From contig NZ_AP024600.1 of the NCBI RefSeq assembly GCF_036322585.1, positions 1,054,001 to 1,118,000 on the forward strand: DNA of 64,000 nt, written 5' to 3'. Numbering within the stretch: position 1 is the first letter of the stretch; every line of letters starts with the position of its first letter. Source of the stretch: Luteolibacter sp. LG18 (lineage in GTDB: Bacteria; Verrucomicrobiota; Verrucomicrobiia; Verrucomicrobiales; Akkermansiaceae). Of this stretch, positions 55,394-63,325 are shown one piece after another. The position numbers and the translations under genes are program-made. A model generated the notes under the pieces. The model was not told the origin of the DNA and did no database searches. It saw only the letters and a program-made list of their open reading frames with translations.

Positions 55394-55849
55394 CTATTTC
55401 GCGAACCGGCCCTCGATCGCCGCGATCAACAGGGCGCGCCGGGCCCGCCGGATCGGAGCCAGCGAGAGGTGGATGCCGGAGGTGCGATCGGCGGAGAAAT
55501 GGAGCGTCAGCCGGGCCTGATCGATCTCCACCGCCGCGATCTGGGCCCACGGGACCACCTGCATCCCCGCCGCGGGGCGGAAAAACGGGAAGATCTCGAT
55601 CCCGATCGGGCTGAGCAGGAGGTAGGCGTGGCGGGCGCAGCGCCATGCCAGCCGCAGCGAGCCCGCCGCCAGCGTCAGCGGCAGCAGCCCCCAGGCCGGG
55701 TGCGGCAGCTCCGGATTGTCCGCCCGGTAGGGGGCCAGCAGGAAGAACACGAGGCCCGCCATGGCCAGCATCCCGGCGGCAATGGAAAACCCGGCGGCCT
55801 GTCGCGAGCGGGTGAAACGCAGCTCCTTGTGGGTCTCGGCGACGGGCAT
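55394..55849 (-). CDS. Hypothetical membrane protein with PH-like domain
   Basis: The 151-residue protein has two TM segments (about 20-39 and 52-70) followed by a soluble C-terminal domain (YLLLSPIGIEIFPFFRPAAG, then PWAQIAAVEIDQARLTLHF) that resembles bacterial PH-like domains. The start at 55849 (MPVAETHKEL) is preferred. No close family can be named. Confidence 0.6.
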   Translation of the reverse strand: MPVAETHKELRFTRSRQAAGFSIAAGMLAMAGLVFFLLAPYRADNPELPHPAWGLLPLTLAAGSLRLAWRCARHAYLLLSPIGIEIFPFFRPAAGMQVVPWAQIAAVEIDQARLTLHFSADRTSGIHLSLAPIRRARRALLIAAIEGRFAK

Positions 55850-56030
55850 GGGCACGGAGTTTTCGCCCTCCCGACCCCGTTGCAAAGCTTGATTCCAGGC
55901 CGATTTCGCTCCCCTGCTCCAAAAAATTTTCAGGAGAATGCAATTTTTTAGGGAATATTCGCCCCCCGTGGTGTTTCAGAGTGGAGGTCCCGCCGCCAGG
56001 GCCACGAAAAACACGAACCACCACCATATC

Positions 56031-56438
56031 ATGAAACTGTTCTACAGCGCTCTCTTCGCCGCCCTTTTCGCTGGTCCGATCGCCTTCGCCGGTGACTGCG
56101 ACAAGTGCAAGAAGGGTGACGAGAAGAAGGAAGAGACCACCCTCGTGGCCGATTGCGACAAGTGCAAGAAGGGCGACAAGGAGAAGGAAGAAGGCACCAT
56201 CGCCTGCGACAAGCACAAGAAGGGCGACGAGTCCAAGGAGCAGGGCACCGTGGCCGCCGCCGATTGCGACAAGTGCAAGAAGGGTGACAAGGAGAAGGAA
56301 GAGGGCACCATCGCCGGTGCCGACTGCGACAAGTGCAAGAAGGGCGACAAGGAAAAGGAAGAAGGCACCCTCGCCGGCGCCGATTGCGACAAGTGCAAGA
56401 AGGGCGACAAGGAGAAGGAAGAAGGCACCCTCGCCTGA
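56031..56438 (+). CDS. Secreted low-complexity protein of six CDKCKKGD repeats
   Basis: A 135-residue protein. A signal peptide (MKLFYSALFAALFAGPIAFA) is followed by six tandem units of about 18-21 residues with consensus DCDKCKKGDKEKEEGTIAGA. Each has a CxxC pair except unit 3, which is CDKH. The mature protein is dominated by Lys, Glu, Asp, Gly and Cys and should be very hydrophilic and extended. The CxxC spacing suggests metal binding or redox chemistry (inference). The DNA repeats are also highly similar, indicating recent expansion. It is a stand-alone gene with a strong terminator 27 bases after the stop and an AT-rich leader region upstream. Confidence 0.82.
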   Translation: MKLFYSALFAALFAGPIAFAGDCDKCKKGDEKKEETTLVADCDKCKKGDKEKEEGTIACDKHKKGDESKEQGTVAAADCDKCKKGDKEKEEGTIAGADCDKCKKGDKEKEEGTLAGADCDKCKKGDKEKEEGTLA

Positions 56439-56464
56439 TTCCGGCCCACGCCGATTTGATTTTC

Positions 56465-56498
56465 AAAAAAGCCACCGGTGCAGACCGGTGGCTTTTTT
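56465..56498. terminator. Strong bidirectional intrinsic terminator
   Basis: A perfect 15-bp stem, AAAAAAGCCACCGGT (56465-56479) with ACCGGTGGCTTTTTT (56484-56498), closes on the loop GCAG. It lies 27 bases after the Cys-repeat gene. The A and T runs make it effective on both strands. Confidence 0.93.
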
Positions 56499-56596
56499 CG
56501 TTCCTCTCTCCGTGGCCGTGTTTGGGAGAACGTGGGCGGGGCCACTCCACCCTTGCCGTTGTAGTTTCAGTTCTCAGTTCGCGTCCGATCTCTCCA

Positions 56597-56873
56597 AGCC
56601 CGGAGGGCGACGTATCCTAGCCGGTGGCGCAAGCCACCGGACCACGCCGGGAAAAGATCCAAGTCCCGTCAGGGACGACGCTGCCCGTGCTCTTCCCGCG
56701 GCCTCGCTATTCCCGTGGTTTGGAAACATACGGAACTCTCCGAACGTCGGATGCGAACATCGTTTGAGGCGTCATACAGCCTCCGCTCGCGTCGCCCCTA
56801 CCGGGGCTTGGGACTCCTGTCGTCCCATACCGGTGGCTGACGCCACCGGCTAGGATACGTCGCCCTCCGGGCT
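56597..56873. repeat. 277-bp element with 44-bp terminal inverted repeats
   Basis: The ends AGCCCGGAGGGCGACGTATC... (56597-56640) and ...GATACGTCGCCCTCCGGGCT (56830-56873) match at about 42 of 44 positions. Inside each end are hairpins GCCC-GGA-GGGC and CCGGTGGC-4 nt-GCCACCGG. The centre holds TCCC-GTCA-GGGA and GCCCC-TACC-GGGGC. No open frame and no clear target duplication is seen. It fills most of the 474-base gap before the ClC gene. MITE-like or a compound hairpin repeat. Confidence 0.75.
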
Positions 56874-56912
56874 CAGACACTCTCACGAGCGCGGCTTACG
56901 CGGAGAATCGCC

Positions 56913-58709
56913 TCACGCGGCCACGGTGTTCCGCTTCGGCTTGCCGGCGAGGAACAGGAGGACGTCGGTTTTCGCCACCGCACCGAGGAGTTCGCCGGTG
57001 ATGGCGGTCACGGGCAGGCGCTCGGCTTCGGCCTGGCCGAAGAGTTCCAGCGCCTCGTTCATGGTCTGGTCCGGCTGGAGGCGGGTGAAATCGTCGCGCA
57101 TCACATCGCGGGCGATCAACAGGGATTCGAGCTCGGGCTGGTCGAGGTAGGGCTTGATGTCGTGGAGCGAGACCACTCCGAGGAAACGCTGGTCGTGGAC
57201 GATGTGGAGGAACTCGTGGCGGCTCTGGAGGAAGGCGCGGGCGACCTCGCCGAAGGTGGCGTTCGGCGAGAGCGTGCCGGTGTCCGGGGTCATCAGGTCG
57301 CCGACCTTCAACGTGGCGAGGTGCTGGGCCACGGCGGCCGCGCCCTTCCGCTTCAGGGCCTCGCCGTAGAGCGAGTGGGGATAGAGGGAGCGGCAGATGT
57401 AGTAGCTCACCACGCTGGCGAGCATGACGGGCATGAGGATCTGGTAGTTGAGCGTCAGCTCGAAGATCATGATGATGGCCATCACCGGCGCGCCGGTGGC
57501 GGCGGCGAGGAAGGCCCCCATCCCGATCAGGCCGAAGGCGCCGGGCTCCAGGCCCCAGCCGGGTAGCAGATGGGACGCGCCCATGCCGAAGAGGTAGCCG
57601 AAGGCCGCGCCCGCGGAGAGGGTGGGCGTGAACACCCCGCCGACCGCACCGGAACCGAAGGTCGCGGCGGTGGCGATCAGCTTGAAGGTGACGACGATGG
57701 CGAGCAGCACCCAAGCGTGGGAATAATGGTCGTGAAGGACGTCATAGACCAGCCGCCGGCCATTGCCCGCGACCTCCGGCCGCCAAACGGTGATCAGGCC
57801 GACGATCAGGCCGCCGAGCGCGAGCCGCCCCCATACCGGCAGCTTGAGAAAGGAGAACACCTTCTCGCCGCCCTTCATCAGTTGCAGGAACAACGGCGTG
57901 CCGAGGCCGCAGGAAATGCCGAGCACCAGGAACAGCAGCAACTCGCGGTTGCCGTGCATGTTGAACACCTGCGCGGAATACAGGGCCTCCGCGCCGAAGT
58001 GGGCGCGGGTGGTGAGGGTGGCGATCACCGAGGAAATGACCAGCGGCCCGAAGGCCTCCATGGCCACCGAGCCGAGCACGATCTCCGCCACGAAGAAGGC
58101 CCCGGCGATGGGCGCGTTGTAGGCGCTGGCGATGCCGGCGGCGGCCCCGCAGGCGACGAGCTGGCGCTTGCGGGCGAGCGGGAACTTGAACCACCGCCCG
58201 ACCAGCGAGGCCACCAGCGAGGAGAGCTGGACGAGCGGACCTTCCCGACCGATCGAAGCCCCGGAGGCGCTGGAGAACCACGCGGAGATCGATTTCACCA
58301 GGCTGACGCGGGTCGAGATGTTGCCATCGCCGACGACCACCGCCTCCATGTAGTCGGTCGAATTCTGCTTCGCCTTGAAACGCGAGCCGAAGACCAGCGT
58401 GAGCCCGGCCAGCAACCCGCCGACGGTGGGCACCGCAATGCGACGCCACCAGTCCATCTTCTGGAAACTGGCGACATAACCGGCGATCTCCTCGCCCTCA
58501 TGGAAGCCGGTGAAGAGGTGGTGCAGCCACTCGGTGGCCTCCTTGAAGAGGGTGGACGACCACGCGCCGAGAAAGCCGATGATGGCGGCCCACAGCAGGG
58601 TGGCCTGGAGTTCGTTGAAACGCAGGTGATCGGCCAGCCAGATCCGGACGCGGACCAGCCGCCGCGTCGCCTTCGTCATCCCGCCGGGGGTACCGCCCGC
58701 CTCGCTCAT
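56913..58709 (-). CDS. ClC-family chloride channel/antiporter with C-terminal CBS pair (second type)
   Basis: The 598-residue membrane protein has ClC filter motifs SASGASIGREGPLVQ (GREGP) and GGVFTPTLSAGA (GxFxP). The proton-glutamate region GREGP is intact. C-terminal CBS domains follow (VGDLMTPDTGTLSPNATFGE and ARDVMRDDFTRLQPDQTMNE). It belongs to a different subgroup from the ClC at 51576. The start overlaps the stop of the EIIA-type gene (ATGA), so expression is coupled. The start could be the second Met (residue 11). Confidence 0.92.
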   Translation of the reverse strand: MSEAGGTPGGMTKATRRLVRVRIWLADHLRFNELQATLLWAAIIGFLGAWSSTLFKEATEWLHHLFTGFHEGEEIAGYVASFQKMDWWRRIAVPTVGGLLAGLTLVFGSRFKAKQNSTDYMEAVVVGDGNISTRVSLVKSISAWFSSASGASIGREGPLVQLSSLVASLVGRWFKFPLARKRQLVACGAAAGIASAYNAPIAGAFFVAEIVLGSVAMEAFGPLVISSVIATLTTRAHFGAEALYSAQVFNMHGNRELLLFLVLGISCGLGTPLFLQLMKGGEKVFSFLKLPVWGRLALGGLIVGLITVWRPEVAGNGRRLVYDVLHDHYSHAWVLLAIVVTFKLIATAATFGSGAVGGVFTPTLSAGAAFGYLFGMGASHLLPGWGLEPGAFGLIGMGAFLAAATGAPVMAIIMIFELTLNYQILMPVMLASVVSYYICRSLYPHSLYGEALKRKGAAAVAQHLATLKVGDLMTPDTGTLSPNATFGEVARAFLQSRHEFLHIVHDQRFLGVVSLHDIKPYLDQPELESLLIARDVMRDDFTRLQPDQTMNEALELFGQAEAERLPVTAITGELLGAVAKTDVLLFLAGKPKRNTVAA

Positions 58710-59146
58710 GACAACGCTTCCACGAAAGCCTCCGCATCCGGTGCGTCCAGCAGCCGCTGGACGATGGCGGGATCGCGCAGGCGGCGGGCCAGCGCGGCGG
58801 TGGTGGCGAGATGCTCGGCCACGCGGTGCGGCGGGATGCCGTAGAGGAAAATCAGGCGCACCGGGGTCTGGCCATCGCCGAAGGGGACGGGCTGCTTGCA
58901 GCGGGCCATGGCGAAAACGACCTCCTTCACCTGCGGGGTGCGGGCGTGGGGCATGGCGATGCCATTGCCGAGCAGCGGTGGATTGATCTTCTGGCGCTCG
59001 AACACGGCGGCCACGAAGGCGGCGTGGTCAGTCACGTCCGGATGGCCCTTCAGCAGCCCGGCCACCGCGCGGATCGCGTCTTCCTCCGTGGACACGTCCA
59101 GGTCGAGGAGCAGCGGGGCGTTCGGAGGCAGCGCGAGTGAACTCAT
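58706..59146 (-). CDS. PTS EIIA type-2 (fructose/PtsN-like) domain protein
   Basis: The 146-residue single-domain protein has the EIIA-Fru phosphorylation motif GIAMPHARTP, with His67 as the phospho-acceptor, and the usual PVRLIFLYGIPPHRVAEHL and ALARRLRDP segments. As a lone EIIA next to a transporter it is more likely regulatory (PtsN-like) than part of sugar uptake. It overlaps the ClC gene by 4 bases. The start at 59146 (MSSLALP) is preferred; a Met four codons upstream is possible. Confidence 0.88.
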   Translation of the reverse strand: MSSLALPPNAPLLLDLDVSTEEDAIRAVAGLLKGHPDVTDHAAFVAAVFERQKINPPLLGNGIAMPHARTPQVKEVVFAMARCKQPVPFGDGQTPVRLIFLYGIPPHRVAEHLATTAALARRLRDPAIVQRLLDAPDAEAFVEALS

Positions 59147-59257
59147 TGGTCCCCCCATTCAACCAACGCGGGCCGGGGGGATGCCACCAAAAAGAGGTCG
59201 CGGGATTGTCGAATCCTCCGCTGGCACGGCGGGCCGGACGCGTCTAACGTTCCGATC

Positions 59258-61549
59258 GTGACGCCCGATGTTCCCGATGCCCGCCCGCCGGTGGAGGATG
59301 AGCGCGACTTGCACGTGAAGCCGCCGAAGACCTGGGCGGTGGGGCTGCCCGCCGTGACTTCGGCGATGGCCCAGGTGATCGCGAAATCCGGCCTGCGCGG
59401 GACCCGAGCGCTGCTCGACCTGAACCAGGCCGGCGGCTTCGATTGCCCGAGCTGCGCGTGGCCGGACCCGGACCGCGACCGCTCGATCGCCGAGTTCTGC
59501 GAGAATGGCGCGAAGGCGGTGGCCTCCGAGGCGATGGGCCGGACGATCGGTCGGGAGTTTTTCGCGGAGCACTCGGTGGCGGAACTGTCACGCCAGAGCG
59601 ATGCCTGGCACGACCTCCAAGGGCGGCTGGCGGAGCCGATGCTGCTGGAGGAAGGCGGCACGCACTACCGACCGGTGACGTGGGACCGCGCCTTCGCGAT
59701 CCTGGCGGAGGAGTTGAACGGGCTGGCCTCGCCGGACGAGGCGCTGTTCTACACCTCTGGCCGCGCCAGCAACGAGGCGGCATTCCTTTACCAGCTCCTC
59801 GCCCGCGCCTACGGCACCAACAACCTGCCGGATTGCTCGAACATGTGCCATGAATCGAGCGGTGCCGCCTTGAAGGCCGCGATCGGCGTGGGCAAGGGCA
59901 CGGTGACGCTGGAGGATTTCCTGGAGGCGGAAACGATCCTGTGCGTGGGCCAGAACCCGGGCACCAACCACCCGCGGATGCTGACGACGCTGGCCGAGGC
60001 GGTGGCGAAGGGGGCGGTGCTGGTGGCGGTGAATCCGCTGAAGGAAGCGGGCCTCACCGGCTTCGCGCATCCGCAGCAGGCGCTCGGTTTGCTCGGGAAA
60101 ACCTCGCCGCTGGCCTCGACCTACCTGCAGGTGAAAGTGAACGGCGATCTCGCGCTGTTCCGCGGGGTCGCGAAGGCGATCCTGGCGGCGGGCGGTGAGG
60201 ATGGCCCGTTCCTGCACGAGCACGCCTGCGGCTACGAGGAGTATCGTAGCGAGTTGGAACGAACCGATTGGGAGCAGATCGAAACGCTGTCCGGGATCGC
60301 GCGCGCGGAGATCGAGGCGCTGGCGAAGCAGATGGCCACCGGCAAACGGCGGGTGATCACCTGCTGGGCAATGGGGCTGACGCAGCATCGCAACGCGGTG
60401 GCGACGATCCGCGAGATCGCGAACGTGCACCTGCTGCTCGGCGCGATCGGCCGGCCCGGCGCGGGGCTGTGTCCGGTGCGCGGCCACAGCAACGTGCAGG
60501 GCGACCGCACGGTGGGCATCTGGGAGAAGATGCCGGAGGGTTTCCTGGCGGCGCTGGACCGGCAGGCGGGCATCGTTTCGCCGCGCGCCCACGGCCACGA
60601 CACGGTGAACGCGATCCTGGCGATGCACCGCGGCGAGGCGAAGGTGTTCTTCGCGCTGGGCGGGAACTTCGCGCAGGCCACGCCGGACACCGATTTCACC
60701 GCGGCGGCGCTGCGGAAGTGCCGCCTGACCTGCCACGTTTCCACCAAGCTCAACCGCAGCCACTTGGTTCACGGCCGCCGCGCGTTGATCCTGCCATGCC
60801 TAGGCCGCACCGAACGCGACGAAGGCCCGTGGGGGCCGCGCTTCGTCTCGTGCGAGAACTCGATGGGCGTGGTGCAGTCGTCGGAGGGTCGGCTCGATCC
60901 GGTGTCGAAGGCGCTGCTCAGCGAGGTCGAGATCGTCGCGCGGCTCGGCGAGGCAGTGGTGGGAGACAAGGGCAACATCCGCTGGCGCTGGCTGGCGGAG
61001 GATTACGACCGGGTCCGCGGCTGGATCGAAGCGGTGGTGCCGGGGTTCAGTCCCTACAACGCACGCATCCGCGAAGCCGGTGGCTTTTACCTGCCGAACG
61101 CGGCCAAGGAGCGGAAGTGGAACACGGACACCGCGAAGGCGAATTTCTCCGCGGGGCCGCTGGATGCTTTCGTTCCCGCACCCGGTTGCCTGGTGCTCCA
61201 GACGATCCGCAGCCATGACCAGTTCAACACCACGATCTACGGGCTGAACGACCGCTACCGTGGCATCGGCCATGCCCGGCGGATCGTACTGGTGAACCCG
61301 GACGACCTCGCGGAACGCGGGTTGAAACCGGGCGACACGGTGGACCTCACCAGCGTGTGGGACGATGGCGAGCGCGTGGCGGAGAAGTTCCAGGCGATCG
61401 CCTACGACATGCCCCGTGGCTGCGCGGCGGCGTATTTCCCGGAGGCCAACGCGCTCATCCCCGCGGGCAGCACCGCGACAGGCAGCAACACACCGACGAG
61501 CAAGTCGGTGTCGGTGAGGGTGACGCGGAGCGGGGTAGCGCGAAGCTGA
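59258..61549 (+). CDS. FdhF/YdeP-family molybdopterin oxidoreductase
   Basis: The 763-residue protein is formate dehydrogenase alpha-like. The YdeP hallmark GGFDCPSCAWPDPDRDR is at about 60-75, the likely Mo-ligand Cys197 lies in SNMCHESSG, and NPGTNHPRM, CPVRGHSNVQGDRTVGIWEK and the C-terminal molybdopterin-dinucleotide domain (SHDQFNTTIYGLNDRYRG) follow. YdeP in E. coli is linked to acid resistance; the true substrate is unknown. GTG 59258 starts it. The last residues (SGVARS) and the TGA stop are read from the left arm of a family A repeat, so the C-terminus has been replaced or extended by the repeat. Confidence 0.92.
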   Translation: MTPDVPDARPPVEDERDLHVKPPKTWAVGLPAVTSAMAQVIAKSGLRGTRALLDLNQAGGFDCPSCAWPDPDRDRSIAEFCENGAKAVASEAMGRTIGREFFAEHSVAELSRQSDAWHDLQGRLAEPMLLEEGGTHYRPVTWDRAFAILAEELNGLASPDEALFYTSGRASNEAAFLYQLLARAYGTNNLPDCSNMCHESSGAALKAAIGVGKGTVTLEDFLEAETILCVGQNPGTNHPRMLTTLAEAVAKGAVLVAVNPLKEAGLTGFAHPQQALGLLGKTSPLASTYLQVKVNGDLALFRGVAKAILAAGGEDGPFLHEHACGYEEYRSELERTDWEQIETLSGIARAEIEALAKQMATGKRRVITCWAMGLTQHRNAVATIREIANVHLLLGAIGRPGAGLCPVRGHSNVQGDRTVGIWEKMPEGFLAALDRQAGIVSPRAHGHDTVNAILAMHRGEAKVFFALGGNFAQATPDTDFTAAALRKCRLTCHVSTKLNRSHLVHGRRALILPCLGRTERDEGPWGPRFVSCENSMGVVQSSEGRLDPVSKALLSEVEIVARLGEAVVGDKGNIRWRWLAEDYDRVRGWIEAVVPGFSPYNARIREAGGFYLPNAAKERKWNTDTAKANFSAGPLDAFVPAPGCLVLQTIRSHDQFNTTIYGLNDRYRGIGHARRIVLVNPDDLAERGLKPGDTVDLTSVWDDGERVAEKFQAIAYDMPRGCAAAYFPEANALIPAGSTATGSNTPTSKSVSVRVTRSGVARS

Positions 61550-61641
61550 GCTTCGCGTGCTTCTTGCGGGGCTTTGCGAAATGGGGTCGCCGCTATTCCA
61601 TCCGGGCCGTTCCCTGCACGCGAAGCCAAGCTTCGCGCTAC
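61535..61641. repeat. REP-like inverted doublet, family A, copy 2
   Basis: GTAG (61535-61538) plus GCGAAGC-TGA-GCTTCGC on the left, and GTAG (61641-61638, minus strand) plus GCGAAGC-TTG-GCTTCGC on the right, lie around a 57-base centre. The TGA loop of the left hairpin is the stop codon of the molybdoprotein gene. Confidence 0.8.
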
Positions 61642-61657
61642 CTGGTGGGCGACAATT

Positions 61658-61679
61658 CGAAAGCGGAGCTTCCGACTAC
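61658..61679 (-). repeat. Single REP-like unit, family F
   Basis: On the minus strand GTAG (61679-61676) is followed by T and CGGAAGC-TCC-GCTTTCG, a 7-bp stem with one G-T pair. Its TAG is the stop codon of the hypothetical gene at 61676-62239. It lies 17 bases from the family A doublet. Confidence 0.55.
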
Positions 61680-62239
61680 ATCTTCAGCGCCGCCTGCCAT
61701 TCGAGGTGCTCTCCCGGCAGGCCATGGGCGACGACCGCGGCGTGGACCGTCTCGAACGCGGGCTCGACGATCCCCTCGCGCGCGATCTGCACGTGGTCCG
61801 CTTCCCAGGCCGGGTTGACGTGTTTCGCGAGCACCCAGCACGCCCAAGCGCGGGCGGTGCGGCGCTCGATATCCCAGCCGCTCATGCGGGTGGCGAGGTG
61901 CTGGTAATGGCGGCGCGGATTGCCGAGGAAGCCACCGCCATCGTCCCGCCGCAGGATCCAGCCGACGGCCTGGTAGGGAATCGGGTGGTCCGCCAGCACC
62001 GTGGCATCGCGCCGATGGCAGAGGCTCGCGCCCATCGCGCGATTCAGCATCAGCAGCGCCTGCGCGGGAAGTTTCTCCAGCCAGCGCGATTGGCCGCAGT
62101 GGAGAGCCTGGCGGTAGAAGTCCGCGCCGCGCTCGCCATCACGGTAGGCCGCCAGCCGCGAGGCCGGATGCGAGTCCACACCGATGTCCGGCAGATGCGG
62201 ACAGGGCACGGGCATCACGGAGTCGCCGGGCGCGGACAT
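61676..62239 (-). CDS. Conserved-looking protein of unknown function
   Basis: The 187-residue soluble protein starts MSAPGDSVMPVPCPHLPDIG. It contains YRDGERGADFYRQAL, WLEKLPAQALLMLNRAM and MSGWDIERRTARAWACWVL, and ends HLEWQAALKM. Codon use and the spread of conserved-type residues indicate a real gene. The W/R/H-rich helices suggest an all-alpha fold. No family recognised. Convergent with the molybdoprotein gene. Confidence 0.7.
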   Translation of the reverse strand: MSAPGDSVMPVPCPHLPDIGVDSHPASRLAAYRDGERGADFYRQALHCGQSRWLEKLPAQALLMLNRAMGASLCHRRDATVLADHPIPYQAVGWILRRDDGGGFLGNPRRHYQHLATRMSGWDIERRTARAWACWVLAKHVNPAWEADHVQIAREGIVEPAFETVHAAVVAHGLPGEHLEWQAALKM

Positions 62240-62356
62240 GGCCGGTAGTTTCGCTGGGAACGGCGGGGACGCAAGCCGCGGGTCCAACGGTTATGGAAGA
62301 GGAGTGCCAAGTACCGGGTGAGCAGTGATCAGAAAAGAGGGGGGGGCTTGACCCGG

Positions 62357-63268
62357 ATGCAGGCGGCTTCCCAAGATCGGGCGATGGCGAGAGGGGATGT
62401 ACATGCCGTTCCACGGAACAAGCGACGGAGGTTCGTGTGGACCGTCATCCTCGTGGCGATCGGGTCGGCGGCGCTGTGCAACTACACCGGTTGGCGGTAT
62501 TCGACGGTGGCGTATCCGGTCGGGCCGTATGCGGTTCTGATCTGGTGGGGAGCTTTGCTATTGGCACCGCTGATGATGATGCGCGGATGGGATCTGCAAT
62601 TGCGCCACGATCATCTCCCGGAACACGGGCGGGTGCCTTGGTGCTTCCGGGTGGTGACGGGTGTGGTCGTAATTTCAATCGTGCTGGTGGCCTTGCTGGA
62701 GAAGGTCGGCGACCGTTTGCCGTGGGTCTACCGATCCCACAACCATGACATCATCCGGTGGTTTCCAGACGGCCCGACCGGAAGAGATTATTCCTCTCCG
62801 CGCACCGCGGGCTTTTCAGAAGAACTAACCCCGACGTGGTCGCGCGGCATCAATTGGAATGGGTTCAACACGCAGCATGAACCTGTCGCGTTGCGGTTTT
62901 ATCCCACGGGTGCCCCGTCCGCGTCCGGGTGGATCATCCACGCCGGAAACACCGTCATTCGCCGCGAGAGTGATGGCTACGCGGTGCCATGGACGGGCAA
63001 AGGGGTGGTCGAAGTGCTCTCCGATATCTCGGGCACATCGTTTCCACCAGACCAGCAGGGGCGCCTCGCCTCGGAGTTTGACACCGTGTGCGCGACATGG
63101 AGCAGCGGGCATTCGTTCACCCGGGGAAGCCACAATGGCTCCCGGCCACCGGCGTGGTTGGCATGGGCAGTCAGCGGGGTGGTCTGCCTGCTGATTTCCG
63201 CCGGAGTCTACGTCTCCGCGAAAGCGACGATGGGTGAGGCGCCGGGCGAAACGGCCGACCCCGGTTGA
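62357..63268 (+). CDS. Hypothetical membrane protein with three to four TM segments
   Basis: The protein of about 303 residues has hydrophobic helices at about 27-42, 56-74 and 96-114, an extracytoplasmic domain of about 150 residues (FPDGPTGRDYSSPRTAGFSE, HEPVALRFYPTG, GWIIHAGNTVIRRE) and a C-terminal TM (AWAVSGVVCLLISAGVYVSA). The frame also opens at GTG 62318, but that region includes a G8 run, so ATG 62357 is preferred. No family recognised. Confidence 0.65.
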   Translation: MQAASQDRAMARGDVHAVPRNKRRRFVWTVILVAIGSAALCNYTGWRYSTVAYPVGPYAVLIWWGALLLAPLMMMRGWDLQLRHDHLPEHGRVPWCFRVVTGVVVISIVLVALLEKVGDRLPWVYRSHNHDIIRWFPDGPTGRDYSSPRTAGFSEELTPTWSRGINWNGFNTQHEPVALRFYPTGAPSASGWIIHAGNTVIRRESDGYAVPWTGKGVVEVLSDISGTSFPPDQQGRLASEFDTVCATWSSGHSFTRGSHNGSRPPAWLAWAVSGVVCLLISAGVYVSAKATMGEAPGETADPG

Positions 63269-63325
63269 TGCCGGGCACGAATGCTTGCGCTGGCCCTACT
63301 GTTCCGATGAACTGTCCGCCGCGCC

